This document shows positions 18,728 to 29,846 of a DNA stretch of 64,000 nt, in pieces (position 1 is the first letter of the stretch; each line of letters starts with the position of its first letter). Under the pieces are notes generated by a model, which did no database searches, was not told the origin of the DNA, and saw only the letters and a list, made by a program, of their open reading frames with translations. The translations under genes and the position numbers were made by a program. The stretch is from Clostridium pasteurianum BC1 (GTDB taxonomy: Bacteria; Bacillota; Clostridia; Clostridiales; Clostridiaceae): positions 3,100,001 through 3,164,000 of the forward strand of contig NC_021182.1 in NCBI RefSeq assembly GCF_000389635.1. The letters are read 5' to 3'.

Positions 18728-20044
18728 CTATACAAATTCTCTGGCATTATTAATTATTTTTCTCATATCACCTATCATATATAATGAACCAGAAACTAAA
18801 AGTAAGTCGCCATTTTTACAATATCCTTTAGCCTTAATAAAGGCTTCTTTGTAGTCATCAAAACTTTCACAATTAGAATTAAACCTTTTTACAATCTTAG
18901 CTAAATCTTTAGATATTTCGGCCCTGTCACTATTTGGAGTTACTGCTATGATATACTTAGCTTTAGGTGCAATAATTTTTACCATAGCTTCTACTTGCTT
19001 ATCAGCTAGTATTCCTAAAATAAGAACAATATTATTATATTTAAAATATTTATCAACACTTTCACTTAAATTTTTTATTCCATCTATATTATGTGCACCA
19101 TCTAATACTACCAATGGAGAATCTGATAAAACTTCTAGTCTTCCCCTCCAAATAACACTCTTTAAGGCTCTTTCAATGCATGCTTTTGTTACATTAATAC
19201 CTTTATCTTTAAGCTCTTCTATGCAGTGAATAGCTGTACTGCAATTTAAAAGCTGATACTTTCCTAAAAGTGATAATTTTATATTATAAATATCCTTTGA
19301 AGTTTTAACTCTAATTTGTTGATAATATTTTGATTCTTCCTGTGATTTAAATGTATTTATAAATTCTGCAGACTCTCTTGAGACACTAATAATCTTGGAA
19401 TTATGTTTAGCACAAGTTTCTCTTATTACAACTTCACACTCAGCCTCTTGAGGATATAGAATAACCGGTACATTATTTTTAATAATCCCTGCTTTTTCAT
19501 GAGCTATTTCAGTTAATGTATTACCTAATATATTCATGTGATCATAGCTTATAGAGGTTATAACACTGACTAAAGGTGTAATAACATTAGTAGAATCTAA
19601 TCTCCCACCAAGACCCACTTCTATAACCGCATAATCTACTTGTTTTTTGTAAAAATACAAAAATGCTGTACAGGTTATTATTTCAAATTCTGTAGGATGC
19701 TCATATCCTAATTTTATCACTTCATTCACAGCTGTAGACAGCTCTGTTACCACTTCACAAAGTTCTTCTTTAGGTATATTCTTTTCGTCTATACGTATTC
19801 TTTCTTCAAATTCCTCTATAAAAGGGGATGTATACATGCCTACTTTATATCCAGCTTCTATAAGAATTTTAGACACCATAGCTGTAGTAGAGCCTTTTCC
19901 ATTAGTCCCTGCAATATGAATACATTTTAATTTTTCTTCTGGATTTCCTAAAAGTTCAAGTATTTTCTTAGTTCTAGATAATCCATAATTACTGCCAAAT
20001 TTAGCTGTATTCTTTATGTAATCCATAGTTTCTTTATAGTCCAT
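18728..20044 (-). CDS. folC: Folylpolyglutamate synthase / dihydrofolate synthase
   Basis: A Mur-ligase-type enzyme of about 438 residues that adds glutamate to folates. The ATP-binding loop is H-I-A-G-T-N-G-K-G-S-T-T, followed by Y-T-S-P-F and the E-V-G-L-G-G-R-L-D-S-T-N motif. V-L-D-G-A-H-N is in the C-terminal domain. The frame is open to a TTG at 20074, but AAGGAG lies within that extension, so the ATG at 20044 (M-D-Y-K-E-T-M) is preferred. Confidence 0.92.
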   Translation of the reverse strand: MDYKETMDYIKNTAKFGSNYGLSRTKKILELLGNPEEKLKCIHIAGTNGKGSTTAMVSKILIEAGYKVGMYTSPFIEEFEERIRIDEKNIPKEELCEVVTELSTAVNEVIKLGYEHPTEFEIITCTAFLYFYKKQVDYAVIEVGLGGRLDSTNVITPLVSVITSISYDHMNILGNTLTEIAHEKAGIIKNNVPVILYPQEAECEVVIRETCAKHNSKIISVSRESAEFINTFKSQEESKYYQQIRVKTSKDIYNIKLSLLGKYQLLNCSTAIHCIEELKDKGINVTKACIERALKSVIWRGRLEVLSDSPLVVLDGAHNIDGIKNLSESVDKYFKYNNIVLILGILADKQVEAMVKIIAPKAKYIIAVTPNSDRAEISKDLAKIVKRFNSNCESFDDYKEAFIKAKGYCKNGDLLLVSGSLYMIGDMRKIINNAREFV

Positions 20045-20225
20045 TTTCTCTTGAGCTCCTTCATTCTTAAACAAAGTATTATACTTATCTCATTATAGTT
20101 TAACAATATTGCACATCAGCGTCAATGCATAGTGTCAGCTGTTTAAATAATATTATATGCGGTCTATACTATATACATTTAACACTGCAAAGTTTAGCTG
20201 CTAACAGCTACACATACTCGGATAA

Positions 20226-20275
20226 TTCATCTAAACTTAGTGAGAGTACAGACTCCTACTAAGTAAGATTCATTG
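20226..20275. repeat. Intergenic hairpin repeat, family D
   Basis: The near-perfect stem ATCTAAACTTAGTGAGAGT / ACTCCTACTAAGTAAGAT has a 4-base loop. A decayed arm of the same sequence lies at 16067. It sits just left of the 159-bp element, as does the copy at 16064, so the two repeats may travel or persist together. Confidence 0.65.
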
Positions 20276-20325
20276 GTAAATATGCTGCTTAATTCAATAA
20301 CACATTTTAAAGTAAAAGAGATATA

Positions 20326-20484
20326 AGGCATATTCAAATAAATAACTAGTCAGTATGCTAGTCTATTTTGAATCCTACTACGTCAACAGAACCCTCAGAT
20401 AGCTCACTATCCTCGGAACCCGTTTCCTTGTATGATTAAAAATATCCGTCGCATCTTTGACTTACTATTTATTTTCATATGCCT
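20326..20484. mobile_element. 159-bp non-coding element with inverted terminal repeats (MITE-like)
   Basis: The left end AGGCATATTCAAATAAATAA and the right end, read inward on the minus strand as AGGCATATGAAAATAAATAG, agree in about 22 of 27 positions. No open frame lies inside. A small internal palindrome GATAGCTCACTATC is present. No clear target duplication is visible. Related solo ends occur at 12771, 16178 and 23460. It fits a miniature inverted-repeat element or another dispersed structured repeat. No transposase with matching ends is in this window. Confidence 0.6.
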
Positions 20485-20574
20485 AACATAGAAGTACTGA
20501 ATTCTAAATTATATCTCTTTTGCCTAATACTATTGCTATTTTACCAATTAATCCTGATTAGTTTAAATTTCAGA

Positions 20575-23226
20575 CTAATTACTTTTTAAGCTATCAAGTC
20601 TTTCCAGTACAGCTTTTAACATTTCATTGTACTTGTCTCCTTTAGCTCTCTCCTCTTCTATTACGGCAGCAGGAGCCTTAGAAACAAAGCCTTTATTTGA
20701 AAGTTTCTTTTCTACTCTTTCTATTTCTTTTTTCAATCTTATACTTTCCTTATTTAATCTTTCAAGTTCTTTGTCTAAATCAATAAGGTCAAGCAATGGA
20801 ATAAATATTTCTCCACCTTTTGTTATAACAGAAACTGCATTACTATCTACCGTATTCTTGTTAGAAATAAACTCTATGCTGCTTGCAGAAGCTAATTTTT
20901 CAAAATATATACTTCCTGCTTCAAAGGCGTTCTTACTTTCTTCATTGGCCAAAATAATAAGCTTTGCCTTTCTTGAAGGTGGTACATTCATCTCTGCTCT
21001 TACATTTCTAAGAGCTTTTATAGCTTCTATTATATAACTCATATCTGTTTCTGCCTTTGCATCATAAAGTTTTTCACTGTATTCAGGCCATTTGGATATA
21101 GATATAGATTTATATTCTCCATCTAAATGTTGATATATTTCTTCAGTTATATAAGGCATTACAGGATGAAGAAGTTGAAGTCCAATAGTTAATACTTTAT
21201 TAAGTACATTGAAAACTACTCCCTTTGCCTCTTCATCTTCGCCATACATGACAGGTTTTACAATTTCAATATACCAATCGCAGAATTCTGTCCACATGAA
21301 ATCATATACCTTTTGTGATGCAATTCCAAGCTCAAATTTTTCAATATTCTCTGTAACTTCTTTAGCTACAGTATTTGCCCTTGATAATATCCATCTATCT
21401 CCAAGACTATATTCTTCACAGTTCTCGTATTTTTTCATAATATCTTCATCTAAATTCATAAGGACAAATCTAGATGCATTCCATATTTTGTTTGCAAAAT
21501 TTCTTGCAGCCTCTACCTTTTCTGTTTTATATCTTAAATCATTTCCAGGGGCATTGCCTGTTATGAGAGTAAATCTTAGTGCATCTGCTCCAAAGGTATC
21601 TATTACTTCTAGTGGATCAACTCCATTACCTAAGGACTTAGACATCTTCCTTCCCTCTGCATCTCTTACCAGCCCATGAATTAATACGTGCTCAAAGGGA
21701 GTTTCTCCCATGTTATGAATACCTGAGAAAATCATCCTCGCAACCCAGAAGAATATTATGTCGTAACCTGTTACCAGGGTATTAGTTGGATAAAAATATT
21801 TAAGATCTTCAGTATTTTCTGGCCATCCTAGTGTAGAAAAAGGCCATAATGCTGAACTGAACCAGGTATCAAGTACGTCTTCATCTTGCTTTAGATTAGT
21901 ACTTCCACATTTTGTGCATTTACCTGGATCCTGTGATGCTACAATTACTTCGCCGCAATCTTCACAATACCAAACAGGAATTCTGTGTCCCCACCAAAGC
22001 TGCCTTGATATACACCAGTCCTGAATATTTTCCATCCAATTAAAATAAGTCTTATCAAAGCGCTCAGGAACAAATTTAGTTTTGCCATTTTTAACATCTT
22101 CAATAGCTGGTTTAGCTAAGGATTCCATCTTAACATACCACTGCTTAGAAATCATAGGTTCAATAGTATTACCACATCTGTCATGAGTACTTACATTATG
22201 AGTGTGCTCTTTTACCTTTACAAGGAAACCCTGCTCTTCTAAGTCCTTTGCTATTTCTTTTCTGGCATCATATCTGTCTAAGCCAGAATATCTTCCATAT
22301 CCCTTTACAATAGTTCCATCATTATTCAGGATAATTATTTCAGGTAAGTTATGTCTCTTTCCAACCTGATAATCGTTTGGATCATGGGCTGGAGTAATTT
22401 TAACTGCTCCTGTTCCAAATTCCATATCTACATATTCATCTGCAACTATTGGAATTTCTCTATTTACTAATGGAAGCATAAGAGTTTTTCCTACAAGATG
22501 AGCATATCTTTCGTCCTTTGGATTTACAGCTACAGCAGTATCACCAAGTAGAGTTTCTGGCCTTGTAGTAGCTATTTCCAATGACTCATTGCCGCCGATT
22601 ACAGGATATTTTATATGCCAAAAATGCCCGTTTTGTTCAACATACTCTATTTCAGCATCAGAAAGAGCAGTTTGACATTTAGGACACCAATTTGTAATTC
22701 TGTTTCCTTGGTATATTAGTCCTTCATTATATAATTTTACGAATACTTCTCTTACTGCCTTACTTAATTTTTCATCCATAGTAAAGCTCTCTCTTGTAAA
22801 ATCAGCAGATACTCCCATCTTTTTCAGTTGTCCTCTTATTCTAGCTCTATAAGTATCTGTCCACTGCCAAACTCTCTCAAGGAAGGCTTCTCTGCCCATC
22901 TCCTTTTTTTTGAGACCCTCTTTTAAAAGTTCCTTTTCAACTTTTACTTCAGTAGCTATACTGGCATGATCTTGCCCTGGAATCCATAGCGTACAATAAC
23001 CCTGCATTCTTCTTGTTCTTATCAAAAAATCCTGAAGTGCATTATCTAGAGCATGCCCGAGATGAAGCTGTCCTGTAATATTAGGTGGCGGCATTATTAT
23101 CGTATAAGGCTTTTTACTTTTATCAACCTTTGGAGTAAAAAATCCCTCTTCTTCCCACCATTTATATAATCTATCTTCGAATTCTTTTGGATCATAAGTT
23201 GTTGCGATATTCTTAGAATTATCCAT
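20575..23226 (-). CDS. valS: Valyl-tRNA synthetase
   Basis: An 883-residue class I synthetase that charges tRNA-Val and edits threonine. The HIGH motif appears as [11 protein letters not shown] near residue 53 and the KMSKS motif as R-K-M-S-K-S-L-G-N near residue 525. A zinc-binding set C-P-K-C and a C-terminal coiled coil ([11 protein letters not shown]) typical of ValRS are present. AAGGAG lies before the ATG. Expression is controlled by the upstream T-box leader. Confidence 0.97.
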   Translation of the reverse strand: MDNSKNIATTYDPKEFEDRLYKWWEEEGFFTPKVDKSKKPYTIIMPPPNITGQLHLGHALDNALQDFLIRTRRMQGYCTLWIPGQDHASIATEVKVEKELLKEGLKKKEMGREAFLERVWQWTDTYRARIRGQLKKMGVSADFTRESFTMDEKLSKAVREVFVKLYNEGLIYQGNRITNWCPKCQTALSDAEIEYVEQNGHFWHIKYPVIGGNESLEIATTRPETLLGDTAVAVNPKDERYAHLVGKTLMLPLVNREIPIVADEYVDMEFGTGAVKITPAHDPNDYQVGKRHNLPEIIILNNDGTIVKGYGRYSGLDRYDARKEIAKDLEEQGFLVKVKEHTHNVSTHDRCGNTIEPMISKQWYVKMESLAKPAIEDVKNGKTKFVPERFDKTYFNWMENIQDWCISRQLWWGHRIPVWYCEDCGEVIVASQDPGKCTKCGSTNLKQDEDVLDTWFSSALWPFSTLGWPENTEDLKYFYPTNTLVTGYDIIFFWVARMIFSGIHNMGETPFEHVLIHGLVRDAEGRKMSKSLGNGVDPLEVIDTFGADALRFTLITGNAPGNDLRYKTEKVEAARNFANKIWNASRFVLMNLDEDIMKKYENCEEYSLGDRWILSRANTVAKEVTENIEKFELGIASQKVYDFMWTEFCDWYIEIVKPVMYGEDEEAKGVVFNVLNKVLTIGLQLLHPVMPYITEEIYQHLDGEYKSISISKWPEYSEKLYDAKAETDMSYIIEAIKALRNVRAEMNVPPSRKAKLIILANEESKNAFEAGSIYFEKLASASSIEFISNKNTVDSNAVSVITKGGEIFIPLLDLIDLDKELERLNKESIRLKKEIERVEKKLSNKGFVSKAPAAVIEEERAKGDKYNEMLKAVLERLDSLKSN

Positions 23227-23459
23227 TTTTTAGTCTCCTTATTAATTTATATTATAATTCAATAGATTTACCTCTTTAGTAATTATTTATTTCTTATTTA
23301 TTATAAAACCATATAACCTATCTTCCTTTTATTATCCACTCTTAAGCCTATTCTAAGTAATAGTTAATTGATATACAAATTTTAATTATAAATAGCTCAA
23401 TAATATTTTTGTATCTTTGAATTTTTATAACTATTAATAGCTGTTTAGTAGTATAAATT

Positions 23460-23492
23460 AGGCATTTGAAAATAAATAATAAGTCAAAGATG
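23460..23492. repeat. Solo end of the 159-bp element inside the valS leader
   Basis: AGGCATTTGAAAATAAATAA followed by TAAGTCAAAGATG matches the inward-read right end of the element at 20326-20484 at all but two of 33 positions. It lies between the T-box terminator and the valS start, so it is part of the read-through valS mRNA. Confidence 0.65.
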
Positions 23493-23502
23493 TCTTATAA
23501 AA

Positions 23503-23805
23503 TAAAAAAGCACAGACATCCACAAAGGACGACTGCGCGCGTTACCACCTTTTTTCCTACAAACAAAATTCTTAATATTTTCACTGAATTTTGTAATTCA
23601 TTATCTATTGCTATTAATTATAGTCATTAGATAACATATAGGCTCTTAATAGAATATCGGTTAAGATTACCGTCTTTACCTACTAATATTTCAGTAAAGA
23701 AACTCCGAAGCTACCTTCAAAGTAAAAAGTACAGAAAATCTTTCAGCCTATGAATTTTCTTCTCTAAGCACCTTTTATCTTTTACTCCTCTTCATCAACG
23801 TGTAA
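23503..23805 (-). promoter_or_regulatory. T-box riboswitch controlling valS
   Basis: On the minus strand the core T-box GGTGGTAACGCG (23538-23549) is followed by a terminator stem GCGCAGTCGTCC / GGATGTCTGTGC (23510-23538) and a T-run. Upstream is about 250 nt of leader that can hold stem I. A GTA triplet in GAAGGTAGCTTC could be the valine specifier, but I cannot verify the fold. Uncharged tRNA-Val would favour the antiterminator. About 280 bases separate the terminator from valS, unusually long. Confidence 0.9.
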
Positions 23806-23822
23806 ATATATTATTAATTAAT

Positions 23823-23850
23823 ATTATAAATAAAACTTGTAATATGTCAA
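23823..23850 (-). promoter_or_regulatory. Promoter of the valS T-box leader
   Basis: The minus strand shows TTGACA (23845-23850), a 16-base spacer and TATAAT (23823-23828). Both hexamers match consensus perfectly and are placed correctly for the T-box start near 23815. Confidence 0.8.
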
Positions 23851-24037
23851 GGAAATTTTCTAATAACTTTAATGAATAATTTAATATTTTTAACACTTTT
23901 TTATATATTTAATATACTACTATAGACATAGTATATTACTTAAAAATTTTATTGCATACTTTTTTAAGCAAGCAACGTTACTAAACTTTATGAAAACTAT
24001 GAGTATAACATGGGCGTAATGTAAAAGAGGTGTCAGC

Positions 24038-24586
24038 ATGAGAAAAAAAAGAAATTTACAAAAAGATAATAAATCAGTAATTATAAAACTAGATGAGTGC
24101 AAATATATTGGAGGAAGTTATAATTCTTCAGTATATCTTATGAAGGATAACAGAGTGGTAAAAATTTACAAAGATCCTTTAGACTGTAAAAGACAATATG
24201 AATTATTAAAAGCCACTGCCGTTAGTAATTTCTTTCCTAAAATATATAATTTCTGTGGTCACTACATCATAAGAGAATATGTTGAAGGAATTAGTATAAC
24301 AAAATATATAAACGAAAATAAATTTGACCATAAAGCTGCTTTAAAGTTAATAAAATTTTTCGAAAAATTAGATGTTAACAAGATTTTAAGCTTAGACATA
24401 AAATTTGAGGACATTTTTGTAAAAAAAGATAATGAATTTATATTGATAGACATATCCAGCAATCAGTTAAAAGAAGATACTTTATATAAAATATTAAAAA
24501 CACTAAAAACTTTAAATGTCCTAGACTTATTTCTATTTGAACTAAAAAACTATAATATTAATCTATACAGTAAATGGACAAAGTAA
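24038..24586 (+). CDS. Small protein-kinase-fold protein
   Basis: A 182-residue protein resembling a shortened eukaryotic-type kinase. A glycine-rich loop is suggested by Y-I-G-G-S-Y-N-S-S-V-Y, the ATP-anchoring Lys by R-V-V-K-I-Y, and the hinge by Y-I-I-R-E-Y-V-E-G. The catalytic loop reads S-L-D-I-K-F-E-D-I, with no His-Arg before the Asp and Asp instead of the metal-binding Asn. The D-F-G position reads L-I-D-I-S. It may be a weak kinase or a pseudokinase. Its substrate is unknown. It is monocistronic with its own terminator. Confidence 0.6.
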   Translation: MRKKRNLQKDNKSVIIKLDECKYIGGSYNSSVYLMKDNRVVKIYKDPLDCKRQYELLKATAVSNFFPKIYNFCGHYIIREYVEGISITKYINENKFDHKAALKLIKFFEKLDVNKILSLDIKFEDIFVKKDNEFILIDISSNQLKEDTLYKILKTLKTLNVLDLFLFELKNYNINLYSKWTK

Positions 24587-24603
24587 AATATTATTTTAGA
24601 AAT

Positions 24604-24655
24604 TAAAAGAGAGAGTTGAATGTAATTATTTTTACTTTCAACTCTCTCTTTTAAA
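24604..24655. terminator. Two-way terminator
   Basis: The arms AAAGAGAGAGTTGAA and TTTCAACTCTCTCTTTT enclose about 14 bases between the convergent kinase-like gene and the activase gene. A- and T-runs flank both sides. Confidence 0.9.
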
Positions 24656-24697
24656 TATTTAACTATATTAATCATGGAAAAATCATTTAAAAATATC

Positions 24698-27600
24698 TTA
24701 AGCCTTAATAGGTGCCCCTTCAGAATTGTGCTTTTTTATTTCCACTATTTCTGTCATTTTATCGAATTCAGCTTTCTTCTCCATATTTTTAAAAGCTGTA
24801 GATAGCATTAATTTTATTCTATTCAACTGATTAACTTCACTGGCACCAGGATCATAATCAATAGCTGCTATATTTGCATAAGTATACCTTCTCTTAAGCT
24901 CTTTTATCATTCCCTTCCCCGTTACATGATTAGGAAGACAAGCAAAAGGCTGCATGCATACGATATTTTCCGTTCCACTTTCTATAAGCTCTACCATTTC
25001 AGCTGTTAAGAACCAGCCCTCTCCAGTTTGATTACCAATGGACACTATGCCATTAACTCCTGCTGCAAGTTCACTTATTGCCTTAGGATGTTCAAATCTC
25101 TTGCTGCTTTTTAAAGCTTTTTTCATATCCTTTCTGTAGAATTCAATGGCACTTATTACTACATTACTGATGAGTTTAGCTTTTCTAGTACCAGATAAAT
25201 ATCTCTGTTTGTAATTTTCATCATAAGCACAATACAGTAAAAAGTCTATTAAATCCGGCATCACAGCCTCCCCGCCTTCACTTTCAACAATATCAATTAT
25301 ATTGTTGTTTGCTGCTGGCAGGAATTTTACCAATATCTCTCCCACAAGTCCTATTTTAGGCTTTTTAACATCTTCTATTGCCAAATTGTCAAAATCTTTA
25401 ACTATATTCCTCACGTTATTCTTAAATACTTTGTGGTTTCCAGACATAGTAGATTCTTTACACTTTTTTACCCACTTATTATAAAGTTCATTTGCAGAAC
25501 CCTTTATTTTTTCATAAGGCCTTACTCTATATAAGACTCTCATAAGTAAATCACCATATACAAGAGCTATAGCACATTTATTTAACATAGACATAGAATA
25601 CTTAAATCCAGGATTTGATTCAAGTCCCTGGGCGCTTACCGCAATAACCGGCATGTCAGTATAGCCTGCGTCCTTAAGTGCTTTTCTGATAAATCCAATG
25701 TAGTTTGTAGCTCTGCAGCCACCACCAGTTTGTGAAATCAAAGCAGAAGTTTTCTTTAAATCATACTTGCCAGACTTTAAAGCCGATATTATTTGTCCAA
25801 CTACAATTATTGATGGATAACATGCATCATTATTAACATATTTTAATCCTTCATCTACTGCCTTTTTATCATCATTAGGCAGCATAACCAACTTATAACC
25901 CGAAGCATTCATAGCTGCTTCCAAAAACTGAAAATGTACTGGAGACATCTGCGGACAAAGTATTGTATGCGTATCCTTCATTTCTTCTGTAAATAAAACC
26001 TTTTTCTTCATATCAGCAATACGCTCTGATTTTATTCCACTCTTTTCTCTTTCTTCCATAGCCGCTCTTAGAGAACGAATTCTTATTCTCACTGCACCTA
26101 AATTATTTCCCTCATCAATCTTTATGGAAGTATATACCTTTTTATAATTATTCAATATCTCTTCCACCTGATCAGTGGTTACCGCATCAAGTCCACAGCC
26201 AAAGGAATTAAGCTGTATAAGTTCCAAATTATTTTGTTCTGCTGCGAAACTGGCAGCTGCATAAAGCCTTGAATGATAAACCCATTGATCTACTACTCTA
26301 AGTGGCCTTTCAACTTTTCCTAAATGTGCCACTGCATCTTCTGTAAGTACTGCCATACCATAACTGGTTATAAGATCAGGAATACCATGATTTATTTCTG
26401 GATCTATATGGTAAGGTCTTCCCCCTAAAATTACGCCTTTTCTTCCCGTGTCCTTAAGATATTGAATTACTTCATTACCTTTATTTTTTATGTCTTCTTT
26501 ATATTTTAAAAGCTCATCATTGGCATCTTCTACTGCTTTATTTATTTCTCTTTTCGATATATTAAATTCTATTAATTCTTCATAAAGTCTTTCCTTAAGC
26601 CTTTTAACATTATCAAAAGGTAAGAAAGGATTTTTAAATAATATCTCCCCACTTCTAAGCACATCAATATTATTTTTAAGTACTTCTGCATAAGAAGTTA
26701 CTATTGGACAGTTATAATGATTATCCGCCCCCTGCTGCTCTTTCTGCTCATAAGGAAGACAAGGATAGAATATAAATTTAATTCCCTTATTAATAAGACT
26801 CACTACATGTCCATGAGTAAGCTTAGCAGGATAGCAAACTGATTCTGATGGTATAGTATCTATGCCCATTTCATAAATATCCTTAGAGGATCTAGGTGAT
26901 AACTCTACTCTAAAACCTAAATTTGTAAAGAAAGTATGCCAAAATGGATAATTTTCATACATATTTAAAACTCTAGGTATTCCAACTATTCCTCTTTTTG
27001 CCTCTTCTTTACTTAAAGCTTTATAATTAAAGTTTCTCCTATATTTGTAATCATATAAATTGGGTATATCATTTCTCTTTTGAGCCTGACCTGCTCCTCT
27101 TTCACACCTATTTCCAGTTATATATTGCCTTCCATCTGAAAATTTACTTACAGTAAGCATACAGTTGTTTCCGCAAAGTCCACATCTTCTCATATCAACA
27201 TTTGCACTAAAATTATCAATTTCCTCTAAATTAAGTAGTGTAGTAGAATAATCTTCTTCATATCTTTCCTTTGCAATAATAGCACAACCAAAAGCTCCCA
27301 TAAGTCCTGCAATATCTGGTCTAACAGCTTCTCTTTCAGATATAAGTTCAAAACTTCTAAGTACTGCGTCATTATAGAAGGTACCACCCTGTACTATTAT
27401 TTTTTCCCCAAGTTCTTTAGGGTTTCTTATTTTAATGACCTTTAAAAGAGCATTTTTTATTACTGAGTAAGAAAGTCCTGCTGAAATATCTCCTACTTTT
27501 GCTCCTTCCTTCTGAGATTGTTTAACTCTAGAGTTCATAAATACTGTACATCTTGATCCAAGATCTACAGGATTTTTAGCCATAAGAGCAGACGCAGCAA

Positions 27601-28999
27601 AATCTTTAACATCCATATTAAGAGATTTTGCAAAAGTCTCAATAAAGGAACCACAACCTGAAGAGCAGGCTTCATTTAGTAATATACTGTTTATTACACC
27701 ATCCTTTACTCTTAGACATTTCATATCCTGACCACCTATGTCAAGTATAAAATCTACTCCTGGTAAAAAGAATTCTGATGCTTTATAATGTGCAACCGTT
27801 TCAACTTCACCAATATCAACTTTTAAAGCTGCCTTTATAAGTCCCTCACCATAACCTGTAACTGCAGAATTAACAATCTTAGCCCCATCTGGTATCTTTG
27901 AGTATATGTCTTTGAGTATTTTTATAGTAAGCTTCAGTGGACTCCCCTCATTACTTCCATAAAATGAGTATAAGAGTTCACCATTTTCTGAAAGTAAAGC
28001 TGCTTTAGTAGTAGTAGATCCAGCATCAATTCCTAAAAAACATTTGCCCTTATAACTGCTCAATTCTCTTCTCTTTATATTATGACCCTCATGCCTTTTT
28101 TTGAATTCGCTAAGTTCTTCATTATCTAAAAATAAAGGTCTAAGTCTCTCAATTTCATTTACTGAATCGTCCTTTAAAACAGCTAATCTTTCTTTAAGGT
28201 TTTCAAATTCTAAAGTTTCTTCCTTTTCAGAAGCCAAAGCTGCTCCCAATGCAACAAACAACTGAGAATTTTCAGGAAATATTATTTCATCCTCTCTAAG
28301 CTTTAAGGTTTCAATAAATCTTTTTCTAAGTTCTGAAAGAAAATATAACGGACCTCCTAAAAAGGCTACATTTCCCTTAATAGGTTTCCCACAAGCTAAC
28401 CCACTTATAGTCTGATTTACCACCGCCTGAAATATGGATGCTGCAATATCCTCTTTTGCTGCGCCCTCATTTAATAGAGGTTGTACATCAGTTTTTGCAA
28501 ATACTCCACATCGTGCTGCTATAGGATATATATTTCTATGCTTTGAAGCCAATTCATTTAAACCTTTAGCATCAGTTTTCAATAAGGTGGCCATCTGATC
28601 AATAAATGCACCGGTTCCCCCTGCACAGGTTCCATTCATTCTTTGATCTACACTTCCCACAAAATATGTTATCTTAGCATCTTCTCCACCAAGTTCAATA
28701 GCCACATCTGTTTCAGGAATTAATTTTTCTATAGTATTTGTACATGAAATTACCTCCTGTATAAAAGGTATATCCAGCCATTTTGAAACAGATAATCCAC
28801 CAGAACCAGTTACCATAATTGTAATTTCATTATCCTTATATATGCCATAGGCCTCATCCAAAAGTTTTACTATGGTATTCTTAATATCTGAAAAATGTCT
28901 TTCATATTTACTATAAACTATTTTACTATTATTATTCAAAACAACCAATTTAACTGTAGTAGAACCTACATCTAAACCTAAATGCAATATTTCTCTCAT
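24698..28999 (-). CDS. Giant 2-hydroxyacyl-CoA dehydratase activase-like protein
   Basis: A 1433-residue protein. Two ASKHA-type activase domains are in tandem: the first with [10 protein letters not shown] near residue 6 and the second with [10 protein letters not shown] near residue 323. Each has a Cys-rich loop for a shared [4Fe-4S] cluster (C-A-G-G-T-G-A and C-S-S-G-C-G-S). After them come a Cys cluster C-G-L-C-G-N-N-C, a DUF2229-like region and a dehydratase-subunit-like C-terminal third. Classic activases (HgdC) have about 260 residues and supply electrons to radical dehydratases. Large fused forms are common in clostridia, but their substrates are not known. GGAAGG lies before the ATG. 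Confidence 0.85.
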   Translation of the reverse strand: MREILHLGLDVGSTTVKLVVLNNNSKIVYSKYERHFSDIKNTIVKLLDEAYGIYKDNEITIMVTGSGGLSVSKWLDIPFIQEVISCTNTIEKLIPETDVAIELGGEDAKITYFVGSVDQRMNGTCAGGTGAFIDQMATLLKTDAKGLNELASKHRNIYPIAARCGVFAKTDVQPLLNEGAAKEDIAASIFQAVVNQTISGLACGKPIKGNVAFLGGPLYFLSELRKRFIETLKLREDEIIFPENSQLFVALGAALASEKEETLEFENLKERLAVLKDDSVNEIERLRPLFLDNEELSEFKKRHEGHNIKRRELSSYKGKCFLGIDAGSTTTKAALLSENGELLYSFYGSNEGSPLKLTIKILKDIYSKIPDGAKIVNSAVTGYGEGLIKAALKVDIGEVETVAHYKASEFFLPGVDFILDIGGQDMKCLRVKDGVINSILLNEACSSGCGSFIETFAKSLNMDVKDFAASALMAKNPVDLGSRCTVFMNSRVKQSQKEGAKVGDISAGLSYSVIKNALLKVIKIRNPKELGEKIIVQGGTFYNDAVLRSFELISEREAVRPDIAGLMGAFGCAIIAKERYEEDYSTTLLNLEEIDNFSANVDMRRCGLCGNNCMLTVSKFSDGRQYITGNRCERGAGQAQKRNDIPNLYDYKYRRNFNYKALSKEEAKRGIVGIPRVLNMYENYPFWHTFFTNLGFRVELSPRSSKDIYEMGIDTIPSESVCYPAKLTHGHVVSLINKGIKFIFYPCLPYEQKEQQGADNHYNCPIVTSYAEVLKNNIDVLRSGEILFKNPFLPFDNVKRLKERLYEELIEFNISKREINKAVEDANDELLKYKEDIKNKGNEVIQYLKDTGRKGVILGGRPYHIDPEINHGIPDLITSYGMAVLTEDAVAHLGKVERPLRVVDQWVYHSRLYAAASFAAEQNNLELIQLNSFGCGLDAVTTDQVEEILNNYKKVYTSIKIDEGNNLGAVRIRIRSLRAAMEEREKSGIKSERIADMKKKVLFTEEMKDTHTILCPQMSPVHFQFLEAAMNASGYKLVMLPNDDKKAVDEGLKYVNNDACYPSIIVVGQIISALKSGKYDLKKTSALISQTGGGCRATNYIGFIRKALKDAGYTDMPVIAVSAQGLESNPGFKYSMSMLNKCAIALVYGDLLMRVLYRVRPYEKIKGSANELYNKWVKKCKESTMSGNHKVFKNNVRNIVKDFDNLAIEDVKKPKIGLVGEILVKFLPAANNNIIDIVESEGGEAVMPDLIDFLLYCAYDENYKQRYLSGTRKAKLISNVVISAIEFYRKDMKKALKSSKRFEHPKAISELAAGVNGIVSIGNQTGEGWFLTAEMVELIESGTENIVCMQPFACLPNHVTGKGMIKELKRRYTYANIAAIDYDPGASEVNQLNRIKLMLSTAFKNMEKKAEFDKMTEIVEIKKHNSEGAPIKA

Positions 29000-29483
29000 A
29001 ATTACCTTCCCATTTCATAATTATAATATTGTCCCACTATAGGGCTTACTTAACAACTAAAGTAAAAATGTGAATACTCTATTTCAATAATTAATTGATA
29101 AGACTAATGATTATTATAGCATAAACTCTTCAATATAGACTAGTTTTTTAATTGCCATAATTTATAACAGTTGATCCATATAACAACTGAATATCCACAA
29201 TATATTGATTTCTATTTAATATTTATCACAATATATTGTAATCTAGTTTATAGTATATCAATTTTTCATATAAAAATCTAACTAATTTATTCTCTATATA
29301 TAATAAATCACTACCACCCACCTGTTTATAGTATATATTTGAATAATATACATAGTAACTATTACAAAATTTGGTATAAACTCCATACAAAATAAATATT
29401 TAATGAATACTTTTCAATATTACGGATATAAATTAAATAGATATTTTAATTAAATTCAACAGATTGGATGAGGAGGAGTTAAC
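29000..29483. other. AT-rich gap between two divergent genes
   Basis: This 484-bp gap holds the presumed promoters of the activase and TPR genes. I see no open frame, no strong terminator and no riboswitch. The only pattern is a repeated ACAATATATTG near 29197 and 29231. Confidence 0.5.
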
Positions 29484-29843
29484 ATGAACTACTTTAAAGA
29501 AGCAAACAATTTCTATAATAGAAAAGATTACATAAGTGCATTAAATCTATATCAAAAATCCATAGAAGTTAAGCAAAATGAAGCGGCTTCTTTTTATAAT
29601 TGGGCTGTTTGCCTAATAAAACTTAAATCCTATGAGAAAGCAATTCCCTTGTTAAAAAAAGCTTTAATTTTAAAACAAGATAGTCGATACTTCTTTAATT
29701 TAGGTTATTGCCACGCTATGCTTAAAAATAAAAGAAAGGCTTTAATCTATTTTAATACCGCTTGGTCCTTAGACAACCAAGATGCAGATTGTGAAAAAGC
29801 TATAAATATGATCACCAACTCTTATAAAAAAGATATAATATAA
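29484..29843 (+). CDS. TPR repeat protein
   Basis: A 119-residue protein made almost entirely of about three tetratricopeptide repeats (A-L-N-L-Y-Q-K-S-I-E, A-I-P-L-L-K-K-A-L, A-L-I-Y-F-N-T-A-W-S-L-D). The ATG has AGGAGGAG upstream. Probably a cytoplasmic protein-protein adaptor. Its partner is unknown. Confidence 0.8.
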   Translation: MNYFKEANNFYNRKDYISALNLYQKSIEVKQNEAASFYNWAVCLIKLKSYEKAIPLLKKALILKQDSRYFFNLGYCHAMLKNKRKALIYFNTAWSLDNQDADCEKAINMITNSYKKDII

Positions 29844-29846
29844 GAA

